Position numbers and translations under genes: made by a program | Source: Streptomyces seoulensis | GTDB lineage: Bacteria > Actinomycetota > Actinomycetes > Streptomycetales > Streptomycetaceae | Reading direction: 5' to 3' | DNA: 64,000 bases | Assembly (NCBI RefSeq): GCF_022846655.1 | Contig: NZ_AP025667.1 | Location: forward strand, 4,749,001 to 4,813,000 | Shown here: piece by piece, positions 49,084 through 57,586 of the stretch | Layout: every line of letters begins with the position of its first letter | Position numbering within the stretch: the first letter of the stretch is position 1 | The notes under the pieces: model-generated | Seen by the model: only the letters and a program-made list of their open reading frames with translations | Databases searched by the model: none | What the model was told of the DNA's origin: nothing

Positions 49084-49868
49084 GCATGGCGTTTCCCGAG
49101 ACCGTCGAGGTCGACTTCATCGCACCGCGCCACCTGGCCGGCGGTGGTGACCCGGCCTGGGTCACCGTGCCCCTTCACCGTGCCAGCGGCTGGAGCCACG
49201 GCGACGACTCGTTGCTGGCGCGGGTCCTGCCATCCAGTCCCGACCAGAAGTCCCTCCTGCGCCTGGAGCCCGATGCCGACGGCCAGGGGTGGACGTTGAG
49301 CCATGCCGCAGAGCCGGACCGGCCGGCCTGGTACGCCAGCTTCGGCGCCCACACCCCGGTCGAACTCATCGCCGCCGTCACCGACACCCTCACCGCCCCC
49401 ACGCCGAACCCGGCCGCATCGTGCGATCCGTACGAGACGCTCCGGCAGTTCGCCTGGTCGCCTCCCACCATCGGAGGCGAGGGCCTGGTGTCACCCCACG
49501 GCACCGCCTACGTCCAGCGGCTCGGCAGCGCGGAGAACCCAGGCGCCTGGTTCGCCGAGGCCACGCTCGACCCGGATCGGCGGCCGATATGGCAGGCCCA
49601 CTTCGACGAGCACACGCCGCCGCACCTCGTCGCCGCGTTCACCGCGGCGCTCGCTGATCCGAAACCCCTCTGGCGTCCCAGCAGCCGGCGCGGTGTCCCC
49701 GCCCGCGCCGAACGCGTCGTGACCCGGCGATCCATCGACGTCCGCACCAGCCTGGTCGCCGCTGCGCTCGAAATCCGCGTCCAGTCCCTCGCTGCCCGCC
49801 GCAGCAGCTCACCAGCAGGCCCGATCCCCCAGCTGCGGCCAGCGGCCAGGGACCCCCGCAGCCGCTAA
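49080..49868 (+). CDS. DUF317-domain protein
   Basis: A 262-residue protein: FIAPRHLAGGGDPAWVTVPL, LSHAAEPDRPAWYASFGAHT, PVELIAAVTDTL; then AHFDEHTPPHLVAAFTAALA in the second repeat. Basic tail. GTG 49080 is coupled to the preceding gene (GTGA); ATG 49086 is an alternative. Third DUF317 gene in a row before the coupling protein. Confidence 0.8.
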   Translation: MSMAFPETVEVDFIAPRHLAGGGDPAWVTVPLHRASGWSHGDDSLLARVLPSSPDQKSLLRLEPDADGQGWTLSHAAEPDRPAWYASFGAHTPVELIAAVTDTLTAPTPNPAASCDPYETLRQFAWSPPTIGGEGLVSPHGTAYVQRLGSAENPGAWFAEATLDPDRRPIWQAHFDEHTPPHLVAAFTAALADPKPLWRPSSRRGVPARAERVVTRRSIDVRTSLVAAALEIRVQSLAARRSSSPAGPIPQLRPAARDPRSR

Positions 49869-49895
49869 CCCTGTCCCCGCTCCGGAAGCACCCCT

Positions 49896-51686
49896 CTGTC
49901 TCCCTCCTCATCCAACAGTTCTACCGACGGGTACGACCTCGTCCTTCGCCTCCTGCTCGGCATGCTCGCGATCGTCGTCCCCCTCGCCCACCTCGCCTGG
50001 CTGTCCGGCAACATAACCGCCTACCTCACCCGAGGCGACTGGGCGCCGTACAAGCCGGCCGCCGCGCTGCTCCACCCTGCGCAGGTCTGGCCCGCCGCGG
50101 GGGAAGCGTCCCTGCTGATCGGCGCCCGCATCGTGCCCGCCCTCCTGCTCCTGATCCTCGGGGTGGCGGCCGGCATCGCATGGGCCCGGCACAAGAACCG
50201 CAGCGGCGGCCGGAAGAAGATCACGAGCATGGCCAAGGCCGCCGACATCGAGCCGCTGATGGCCAAGGCCATCACCGTCAAGGCCCGCTCCCTGCGCCCG
50301 AGCCTGAAGGACGTCAAGCACATCGAGGCCAGCGACACCGGCATCCTGCTCGGCGACCTGCAGGGCACCAAGCACGAGGTGCGCATGGGCTACGAGGACG
50401 TGGCCGTCGCTATCATGGCCCCCCGCTCGGGCAAGACCACCTCCCTCGCGATCCCTTCGATCCTCGCGGCACCCGGGCCGGTCCTCCTGACGTCGAACAA
50501 GGCCGCCGGTGACGCCTTCACCGCGACGTACGACGCCCGGTCCCGCGTCGGTCAGGTGTGGGCGATGGACCCGCAGCAGATCGCACATGCCGCACGCGAC
50601 ATGTGGTGGGACCCACTCTCCTCCGCGAAAACCCTGGACGGTGCGGGCAGGTTGGCCGGGCACTTCCTCGCCGCGTCGGTGGACGCGAGCCAGCAGGGCG
50701 ACTTCTGGTCCAAGGCCGGCAGCAACATCCTGAGCCAGCTGTTCCTCGCCGCCGCGCTCGACGAGCGGCCGATCACCGACGTCATGCAGTGGCTGGCCTT
50801 CCCCGCCGACCGCACCCCGCTGGACATCCTCCGCGACCACCGCTTCACCGCGGTCGCCGCCCAGCTCAAGGGCACGGTCGAGGGACCGCCCGAAACACGC
50901 GACGGCATCTACGAGACGGCCCGCCAGTACGCTGCCGCGCTGCTGAACAGCGAGATCGCCGCCTGGGTCACCCCGCAGAAGGGCGTGCGCGAGTTCAAGC
51001 CGGCCGACTTCGTGACGTCCACCGACACGCTGTTCCTGCTGTCGAAGGACGGCGGCGGCGGAGCATCGGCGCTGATCGCGGCGTGCGCGGACTCGGTGAT
51101 GCGAGCCGCGACCGCCCAGGCCGAACGCGCCGACGGACGACTCGACCCGCCGATGCTCGCGATCCTCGACGAGGCCGCCAACGTCTGCAAAATCAGCGAT
51201 CTCCCCGACCTGTACTCACACTTGGGATCGCGCGGCATCATCCCAATCACCATCCTGCAGTCCTACCGCCAGGGCCAGAAAGTGTGGGGCGACGCCGGCA
51301 TGGACGCCATGTGGTCCGCCTCCACCATCAAGGTCATCGGCTCCGGTATCGACGACCCCGACTTCGCCGACAAGCTCTCCCGGCTGATCGGCGACCACGA
51401 CGTCGAGACCACCTCCACCTCCCAGTCGGAGTCCGGCACGTCGACCTCAATCAGCATGCGACAGGAGCGGATCCTGCCCGCCGACGCGATCCGTGCCCTG
51501 CCCAAGGGCACCGCGCTGCTCTTCGCCACCGGTCTGCGCGCCGCGATGTTGAACCTCCGCCCGTGGTACCTGGAGCCCGGCGCAGCGGAACTGGCCTCAG
51601 CATCCGACCGGGCATCGAAGGCGATCACCGCCCGCGCCGTCGCGAAACACGAGCCCACGCAGGCCGACTTCGGACCGGCCGCATGA
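49896..51686 (+). CDS. VirD4/TraG-like type IV coupling protein
   Basis: About 596 residues if started at CTG 49896 (CGGAAG 7-8 nt upstream); ATG 49962 would truncate the N-terminal segment. Two transmembrane helices (MLAIVVPLAHLAWLSGNI and LIGARIVPALLLLILGVAAG) are followed by the ATPase: Walker A APRSGKTTS near residue 175, Walker B LAILDEAANV near 420, and the late motif QSYRQGQKVWGD. This coupling protein takes the relaxase-DNA complex to the secretion channel. Sits 15 kb from the VirB4-like gene. Coupled to the gene after it. Confidence 0.88.
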   Translation: MSPSSSNSSTDGYDLVLRLLLGMLAIVVPLAHLAWLSGNITAYLTRGDWAPYKPAAALLHPAQVWPAAGEASLLIGARIVPALLLLILGVAAGIAWARHKNRSGGRKKITSMAKAADIEPLMAKAITVKARSLRPSLKDVKHIEASDTGILLGDLQGTKHEVRMGYEDVAVAIMAPRSGKTTSLAIPSILAAPGPVLLTSNKAAGDAFTATYDARSRVGQVWAMDPQQIAHAARDMWWDPLSSAKTLDGAGRLAGHFLAASVDASQQGDFWSKAGSNILSQLFLAAALDERPITDVMQWLAFPADRTPLDILRDHRFTAVAAQLKGTVEGPPETRDGIYETARQYAAALLNSEIAAWVTPQKGVREFKPADFVTSTDTLFLLSKDGGGGASALIAACADSVMRAATAQAERADGRLDPPMLAILDEAANVCKISDLPDLYSHLGSRGIIPITILQSYRQGQKVWGDAGMDAMWSASTIKVIGSGIDDPDFADKLSRLIGDHDVETTSTSQSESGTSTSISMRQERILPADAIRALPKGTALLFATGLRAAMLNLRPWYLEPGAAELASASDRASKAITARAVAKHEPTQADFGPAA

Positions 51687-52141
51687 GCGAGACCCGCCTG
51701 CACCTGGTGCCCGTGCGCTCCCGCGACGCCAAGGAGTTCGTCCGCCTCTGGCACCGCCACCATCCGCCGCCCGTCGGGCAGATCTTCTCGGTCGGTGCCG
51801 CGGACGAGGCCGGCGTCCTGCGCGCCGTGGCCGTGGTCGGCCGCCCCGTCGCCCGGCACCTGGACGACGGCACGACCCTCGAAGTCACCCGCACCGCCAG
51901 CGACGGCACGCCCAACGCCAACTCGTTGCTGTACGGCGCCGCCTGGAGAGCGGCCAAGGCACTCGGATACCGATGCCTGATCACCTACACCCAGGCGGGC
52001 GAGAGCGGAGCTTCACTGCGGGGGGCCGGATGGCGCGTCCTCGCGCAGCGCCCGCCCCGGCCCGGCTGGCACACATCCTCCCGGCCGCGAACAGACCACG
52101 GGCCCGTGCAGATCGCCCGGACACTGTGGCAAGCCCAATGA
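51683..52141 (+). CDS. XF1762-family (GNAT-like) protein
   Basis: A 152-residue protein. Its sequence LHLVPVRSRDAKEFVRLWHR, VGRPVARHLDDGTTLEVTRT, NSLLYGAAWRAAKALGYRCL, ITYTQAGESGASLRGAGWRV follows the XF1762 family of phage and plasmid proteins, which resemble acetyltransferases without a clear substrate. ATG overlaps the stop of the coupling-protein gene (ATGA). Role unknown; such genes are frequent next to DNA modification genes. Confidence 0.75.
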   Translation: MSETRLHLVPVRSRDAKEFVRLWHRHHPPPVGQIFSVGAADEAGVLRAVAVVGRPVARHLDDGTTLEVTRTASDGTPNANSLLYGAAWRAAKALGYRCLITYTQAGESGASLRGAGWRVLAQRPPRPGWHTSSRPRTDHGPVQIARTLWQAQ

Positions 52142-52166
52142 CCGCACTCACTCAACGAGGGCCCCC

Positions 52167-52754
52167 ATAGCGCCCGTTGACCGCCCCTCCCAGAGACTAC
52201 CCACGCCTTCCTCCTCCCCCACAGCGCACGACCTGGCGCAAGCCCTGGCCGACCAACTAAGCCCCGGAGCCGCACCCCGAGACGTCACCATCAGCTTCGG
52301 CGTGCGCCGACAGGCAGCAGCCGAGTACCACCACCGCTCCCGCGGCGGCCCCGTGACGGCATTCGCCCACGCACTGCACGCACACCTCTACGGCCTCCCC
52401 CCAGACGACACACCGCTGCCCACCGCCTTCGACGCGCTCCTGCAGGCCACCCACACCGCGACCGCCCCCGAACAGAAGACCGCCATCCTGCGGCAGATCG
52501 CCGACCAACTGGGCAACGCCGCAGAGATCATCCAGCGCTACCAATACCGGGCGCAGTGGGACCGGCTCCCCGACGACGTCGCCGAACAGCTGCGGGCCGC
52601 ACACGCTCAGACCCTGCAGATCGCCGAGACCCTCACGCTCGTCGCCCCCGCCTTCGCCAGCCAGACCTCGGCACCCGTGCCACCCAACCCCCAGGCACGA
52701 CACGCCACCGCACTGCCGACAAGTCCCTCACAGCCGGCGCCACGCCGCCGCTGA
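52167..52754 (+). CDS. Hypothetical protein with no canonical start
   Basis: The frame has coding character from at least 52203: TAHDLAQALADQLSPGAAPR, DVTISFGVRRQAAAEYHHRS, then helices LLQATHTATAPEQKTAILRQ and DDVAEQLRAAHAQTLQIAET. GTG 52302 would discard the first conserved-looking 30 residues. GAGGG at 52157-52161 precedes ATA 52167 (reading ATA GCG CCC). The start is therefore uncertain. Function unknown. Confidence 0.5.
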   Translation: MAPVDRPSQRLPTPSSSPTAHDLAQALADQLSPGAAPRDVTISFGVRRQAAAEYHHRSRGGPVTAFAHALHAHLYGLPPDDTPLPTAFDALLQATHTATAPEQKTAILRQIADQLGNAAEIIQRYQYRAQWDRLPDDVAEQLRAAHAQTLQIAETLTLVAPAFASQTSAPVPPNPQARHATALPTSPSQPAPRRR

Positions 52755-52875
52755 GCATGCCGTCCGTCTGGGCCCAGGCTCTTCGGCCGAACCCGTCCGG
52801 GACTCCACTTCCCAGGCACGGCCGCGTGCGTCGGACGCCTTCCCCGCCTCCCTCTATCCCCTCCTAGGAACACGT

Positions 52876-53781
52876 ATCTCCAGCACTCCCGCCTTCCGCG
52901 CCATATCTCTCGGCGCGGGCGTTCAGTCCACCGCCATGCTTGCCCTGTCCGCCAATGGTGTGCTCCCCAAGGTCGATTACGCGGTTTTCGCCGACACCGG
53001 CTGGGAGCCCCGCGCCGTGTACGCCCATCTCGACCGGATCGAGCGCGAGATCGCCGCCCCCGCCGGGATCCCAGTCCTGCGCGTCTCGGCCGGGAACATC
53101 CGCGACGACGCTCTCGACCCCAGCCATCGCTTTGCATCCATGCCCCTTTACATCCTGAATCAGGATGGAAAGGCAGGAATGACCCGGCGCCAGTGCACCG
53201 GGGAGTACAAGATCAAACCGATTAAACGACAAATTCGGGATCTCCTCGGCTACCCCTACCCTCAGCGGATTCCCAAGGACGTCTTCGTCGAGCAGTGGGT
53301 CGGCATCTCCACCGACGAGTTCCACCGCGCCAAGGACTCCGGCGTCCGCTACATGCGCAACCGCCACCCCCTGATCGACCTCAACTGGTCGCGCACCGAC
53401 TGCGTCCGGTACCTCACCTCCCTTGGCCTCGCGGACACCCCGAAGTCGTCGTGCCTCGGCTGCCCCTTCCACGGCAACGCGCAGTGGCGGCACATCCGAG
53501 ACAGCCCCGAGGAATGGGAGGACGTCGTCTCCTTCGACGCGGCGATCCGCCAGGGCAACGCCCGCGCGACCGCGGCCGGTCACCATCTGCTCGGGCAGGC
53601 ATTCCTGCACCGCTCCCGCGTCCCGCTGGACCAGGCCCCCATCGATCACGTCACCGCCGCCGAGCGAGCCGCTAACGGGGCCGACGAGCTGGAGATCGGG
53701 GCCATGGACGGCTGCTCGCCCTGGGCGTGCCGCAGCGATGCGGACGCGCCGGCACCGGACGGCTTCGAGCTGGCCGCGTGA
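52876..53781 (+). CDS. PP-loop ATPase of the PAPS-reductase-like family
   Basis: A 301-residue protein. The PP-loop SLGAGVQST at 11-19, FADTGWEPRAVYAHLDRIE, RRQCTGEYKIKPIKRQI, and CLGCPFHGNAQWRHIRDSPE are the hallmarks of phage and island adenine-nucleotide alpha-hydrolase proteins related to PAPS reductase and DndC. Such enzymes activate a substrate as an adenylate, often for sulfur transfer. The PP-loop lies before the first ATG (52936), so translation must start earlier; AGGA at 52866-52869 points to ATC 52876. Coupled to the methyltransferase gene. Confidence 0.75.
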   Translation: MSSTPAFRAISLGAGVQSTAMLALSANGVLPKVDYAVFADTGWEPRAVYAHLDRIEREIAAPAGIPVLRVSAGNIRDDALDPSHRFASMPLYILNQDGKAGMTRRQCTGEYKIKPIKRQIRDLLGYPYPQRIPKDVFVEQWVGISTDEFHRAKDSGVRYMRNRHPLIDLNWSRTDCVRYLTSLGLADTPKSSCLGCPFHGNAQWRHIRDSPEEWEDVVSFDAAIRQGNARATAAGHHLLGQAFLHRSRVPLDQAPIDHVTAAERAANGADELEIGAMDGCSPWACRSDADAPAPDGFELAA

Positions 53782-55055
53782 TTCTCGACCTCTTCGCGGG
53801 GCCGGGTGGCTGGAGCAGTGCGCTGGGTGTTCTCGGCGTGCGGGACGTCGGTCTGGAATGGGACGAGTGGGCCTGTAAGACGCGTGCCGCGGCAGGGCAA
53901 CTGACGATTCGGGCCGATGTGGCCAGGTATCCGGTGGGGCCTTTCGTCGGCCGCACGCGTGGGCTGATCGCGTCCCCGCCGTGCCAGGCGTGGAGCATGG
54001 CCGGTAAGCGCCTGGGCCTGGTGGACCAGCCTCTCGTCCACGCGGCGGTCGAGGATCTCGCCGCGGGCCGCGACACCCGCGAGCGCCTCCTCGCTGCCTG
54101 CCGTGACGAGCGCTCCCTGCTCGCGGCGGAACCGATGCGCTACCTCCACGCCCTCCACCAGGTCGGTGAGCCGGAGTGGGTCGCCATGGAGGAGGTCCCC
54201 GATGTCCTGCCTCTGTGGCGGCAGTACGCCGCAGTGCTCCGCAGCTGGGGATTCTCGGTGTGGACGGGGATCCTTAACGCGGCCGACTACGGGGTGCCGC
54301 AGACGCGGAGGCGGGCGATCCTGCTCGCCTCCCGGGTCCGTACGGCGCAGCCGCCGTCGCCGACGCACGCCAAAGTCGCCGAGCCGGACTCGTTGTTCGG
54401 GCCGGGCCGTGCCCGCTGGGTCAGCATGGCCGAGGCTCTCGGATGGGGCGCCACCCTCCGCCCCGTTCCCACCGTCTGTGCGGGCGGCGGGCCTGGCGGC
54501 GGCCCTGAGCCGTTCCCGTCCGGTTCTCGCCAGACCCTTGTTAACGCCCGCGACCGCGGCGACTGGCTGCCCCAGCACCCTGCCGCGCACGTGGTCCTCG
54601 AACCGCACGCACGGGGCGCGGGCTGGACGGCCCGTCATGGCACGCGCGGCGCAAGTCGCGCCGACGGCCCCGCCCCTACGTTCACGGGGCATGCCGGTTC
54701 GTGGCGGTGGTCCCTGCGTAGCAACAGCCAAACCAACGCCACCATCCGGTCACTGTGCGAGCCGGCGGGGACGCTGTTCTTCGGGCACCGGGCCAACGAG
54801 TGCACCTGGATCGCCGAACCCGTCGGCCCGCAGCCGGGGGCTGCGGAGGACCAGGCCAGGCCGGATCCGATCCGGATCACCGCCCGCGAGGCGGGAGTCC
54901 TGCAGACGTTCCCCGCCGACTATCCCTGGGCGGGCAACAAGGGCCAGCAGTTCTCGCAGATCGGCAATGCCGTGCCTCCACTGCTGGCCGGCCACCTCCT
55001 CGCCCCCCACCTCGGCGTCCACCTCAACCCCGACGACTTCGCCCTCGCCGCCTGA
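53778..55055 (+). CDS. DNA (cytosine-5) methyltransferase
   Basis: A 425-residue enzyme. Motif I ILDLFAGPGGWSSAL at residues 2-16, motif IV SPPCQAWS near 68-75 with the catalytic cysteine, a variant motif VI (MEEVPDVLP near 136, where ENV is usual), motif VIII VPQTRRRAIL, and motif X QFSQIGNAVPPLLA near the C-terminus. The target-recognition part lies between. GTG 53778 overlaps the PP-loop gene stop. No restriction gene is adjacent; an orphan protective or regulatory enzyme, or a partner in base modification. Confidence 0.88.
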   Translation: MILDLFAGPGGWSSALGVLGVRDVGLEWDEWACKTRAAAGQLTIRADVARYPVGPFVGRTRGLIASPPCQAWSMAGKRLGLVDQPLVHAAVEDLAAGRDTRERLLAACRDERSLLAAEPMRYLHALHQVGEPEWVAMEEVPDVLPLWRQYAAVLRSWGFSVWTGILNAADYGVPQTRRRAILLASRVRTAQPPSPTHAKVAEPDSLFGPGRARWVSMAEALGWGATLRPVPTVCAGGGPGGGPEPFPSGSRQTLVNARDRGDWLPQHPAAHVVLEPHARGAGWTARHGTRGASRADGPAPTFTGHAGSWRWSLRSNSQTNATIRSLCEPAGTLFFGHRANECTWIAEPVGPQPGAAEDQARPDPIRITAREAGVLQTFPADYPWAGNKGQQFSQIGNAVPPLLAGHLLAPHLGVHLNPDDFALAA

Positions 55056-56152
55056 TGTCCCACAGCCCCGAACCCGACCAGGACAACCTCGAGACCGCGC
55101 CGCCGCACCCGGTGTTCCACGTCGAGCAGGCCCTCCTCGGTGCCCTCCTCCTCGATCCGCACCGCCTCGGCGACATCACCGGCATCGGCGCCGACTCGTT
55201 CTCCACCGCCGAGCACGCTGCCGTCTTCGCCGCGATCAGCACCCTCCCCCCGCCCGACCCGGCCGAGCACGCGAAGAACACCATCTGGCTCGACCACGTG
55301 CTCGCCACCGGCCGCGAGCAGGCGCGCGGGCTGACTGCCGGCCACCTGCACCACCTCATCCAGGTCTGCCCCTGGCCCCGCCACGCACCGGCCTACGCCC
55401 GCATGGTGGAGGCCGAGCACGCCCGCCGCCGCCTACGGACCGCCGCCGAGCACCTCGTCCAGACCGTCCATGACACCTCCCTCCCGCACCCCGTCCAGGC
55501 GGTCCTCGCCGAGGCGGGCGCGCTGGCAGCGGTAGTGGACGACATCGGGGCACGCTTCCCGCCGCGCGCCGGCGTCCTGCCCCGTACCCCCGCGCCGTCG
55601 CCCGCCCTCGCTCCCGACTACGCCGAGGCGGTGGAGGAGGAGCAGTTGCTGCTCGCGACCGCCACCGCAGGCCCCGCGGACCTCGACTCCGTCCGGTGGC
55701 TGCTCGCGGAGGACTTCACCCAGCCGCTGCACGCTGGACTGTGGCAGTGCCTGACCGCGCTCGCGCGCCGTCAGGAGCCCGTCGACCCGGTGACCGTTCT
55801 CTGGGAAGCCCAGCAGCGCGGTCTGCTGGACAGCGGCAGCGAGCCGGGCGACGTGCTCCGTCTGCTGGCCGAACCGGCCGGGTCGGTGGAGCATTGGGCC
55901 GAACGCGCCCTGCAGCGTTCCTTCCTGGCCACAGCCGCTTACGCCGGACGGCACATCGCGGCGTACGCCGACGATCCGGCGAACACGCCGTTCCAGCTCG
56001 TCGTCGGTGCCCGCCGATCCCTCGCCGACATCGGTGCCGTCCGCGTCCGCTGGCAGCACGCCACCGGACCACCCCCGCCCGCACGACCGCAACCTACGTC
56101 GAGCGCTCGCGCCGGTCCGCCGACGGCGAAGACCGCCCGCCTCACCCGATAA
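55055..56152 (+). CDS. DnaB N-terminal-domain-like protein lacking the helicase core
   Basis: A 365-residue protein. It begins with FHVEQALLGALLLDPHRLGD and FSTAEHAAVFAAISTL, the DnaB helicase N-terminal fold; a second copy follows in the middle (EEEQLLLATATAGPADLDSV, LHAGLWQCLTALARRQEPVD). The C-terminal RecA-like ATPase with Walker A is absent. It could recruit or modulate the host replicative helicase at the element origin. Coupled to the methyltransferase (TGATG). Confidence 0.75.
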   Translation: MSHSPEPDQDNLETAPPHPVFHVEQALLGALLLDPHRLGDITGIGADSFSTAEHAAVFAAISTLPPPDPAEHAKNTIWLDHVLATGREQARGLTAGHLHHLIQVCPWPRHAPAYARMVEAEHARRRLRTAAEHLVQTVHDTSLPHPVQAVLAEAGALAAVVDDIGARFPPRAGVLPRTPAPSPALAPDYAEAVEEEQLLLATATAGPADLDSVRWLLAEDFTQPLHAGLWQCLTALARRQEPVDPVTVLWEAQQRGLLDSGSEPGDVLRLLAEPAGSVEHWAERALQRSFLATAAYAGRHIAAYADDPANTPFQLVVGARRSLADIGAVRVRWQHATGPPPPARPQPTSSARAGPPTAKTARLTR

Positions 56153-56208
56153 CACCCCACGACGGTGGCCAGACCGTAAGGCCCGGCCACCGACAGAGGA
56201 GATCCACC

Positions 56209-57567
56209 GTGCCCGCATCCCCTCTCGACGCGCACGTCCGCTTCGATACCCACCCCCTCCACACCAGCGCTGTGACCGCCACCGTCACCGGCTCCCAACA
56301 CACCTTGGCCCGCGCCCTGCTGACCGCGCGCGGCTTCGAGCCCGTCGACGACCACACCCTGGTGATGGCCCGCATCGACAGGGAGGAGCCCTTCTGGGCC
56401 GAGCGGGCAGCCGGGGCCCTCACCGGCGAGGGCATCGTCACGGAGATCACGCCCGCGCTGCGCGCGGCGATCGACGAAGAGTGGACCTGGCCCGCGTACC
56501 CCATGTCTTGGTGCACTCGCACGGAAATCCGGGAGGTCTCCGACGCGGCCAACAGGATCTACGAGGACATCCGTCACGGCCGTCTGGTCGTCCATGCCCA
56601 CGCCGACGACGGTTGGACCAAGGTTGCCGTCGGCACCTACCGCGACACCAGCAAGAGCGTCCTCCTGCATGGTGAGAACCACCTGCGTCAAATAGAAGCT
56701 GACTACGACTCCCCCGCCAAGGCCCTCACCGACTTCGCACGCCACCACGGCGCCCGCATGCGCCCGGGCCCCGCACCCGCGACTGATGCCGAACTCCAGG
56801 CGGCCGAGGCACGCACCTGCCTCGGCACGCCCGCCGCGACCCCAGAACCAACCGGTCTGCGCGCTGAGACCGTCCCCGCCTACGCGGCCAACCCTGGCGA
56901 CCACGATGCCCTCACCGACGCGTTCCTCGCCGAACACGGCGACTGGGAGAAGTGGCGCACTTGGGACGACGCAACCACTCACCTCTTCGCAGAAGACCAC
57001 ACCCTGCGCATCGAGCAGGTCCACGAACCCCACCCCCGCGAGACCGCTTGGACCGTGGCCGCTTACGAGACGCCCGTCTCCGACCGGCTCTGGCATCTCA
57101 CCGCGACGGGAGCCACCCCGGCCCCGATCCTGCAGGCCCTGCTCATCACGCTCGGTTCAGGTGAGATCGGAGACCCCGTTGCAGGCCCCCCTACCGAGAA
57201 GGCAGTCGCCGAGGCCACCCGTCCTCTTGCGGACGCCGGATGGCAGCACTCGGTCGTTGGACGGTCGATGCGCTGGCAGACTCCCGGCGGTGCGGGCGTC
57301 CAGTTCGACTCCGTCGCCGCCCAACGTCCGCACGGCACGCTTTCGGCCTGGACGCTGTGGGCAGGTCCCAGCCCAGACCAGGCCACCTGGACCATCCACG
57401 CCTCGCCCAGTACCCCCACCGCCCTCCTGGCCGACCTCGGCGAAGAACTCGCCCACGGCACCGGCCGCCGGACCCAGCCCTCGCCCAGGGCAGCCCCGCG
57501 CCTCGCCGCCGCCCCAGCCACCCGGCCCGCGCCGCCAGCTCCCCCGCAGACCGGCCGGACCCGCTGA
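56209..57567 (+). CDS. Fusion of the GF-YxL module with a DUF317-like domain
   Basis: A 452-residue protein, GTG start after AGAGGAGATC. Residues about 25-100 hold the module (ALLTARGFEPVDDHTLVMA then AGALTGEGIVTEITPAL). The middle is unknown (DGWTKVAVGTYRDTSKSVLL). The C-terminal 120 residues are DUF317-like: ATRPLADAGWQHSVVGRSMR, TLWAGPSPDQATWTIHASPS, PTALLADLGEELAHG. It links the two families that dominate the element. Function unknown. Confidence 0.65.
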   Translation: MPASPLDAHVRFDTHPLHTSAVTATVTGSQHTLARALLTARGFEPVDDHTLVMARIDREEPFWAERAAGALTGEGIVTEITPALRAAIDEEWTWPAYPMSWCTRTEIREVSDAANRIYEDIRHGRLVVHAHADDGWTKVAVGTYRDTSKSVLLHGENHLRQIEADYDSPAKALTDFARHHGARMRPGPAPATDAELQAAEARTCLGTPAATPEPTGLRAETVPAYAANPGDHDALTDAFLAEHGDWEKWRTWDDATTHLFAEDHTLRIEQVHEPHPRETAWTVAAYETPVSDRLWHLTATGATPAPILQALLITLGSGEIGDPVAGPPTEKAVAEATRPLADAGWQHSVVGRSMRWQTPGGAGVQFDSVAAQRPHGTLSAWTLWAGPSPDQATWTIHASPSTPTALLADLGEELAHGTGRRTQPSPRAAPRLAAAPATRPAPPAPPQTGRTR

Positions 57568-57586
57568 CACGTCTAGCCTTCGGTGA

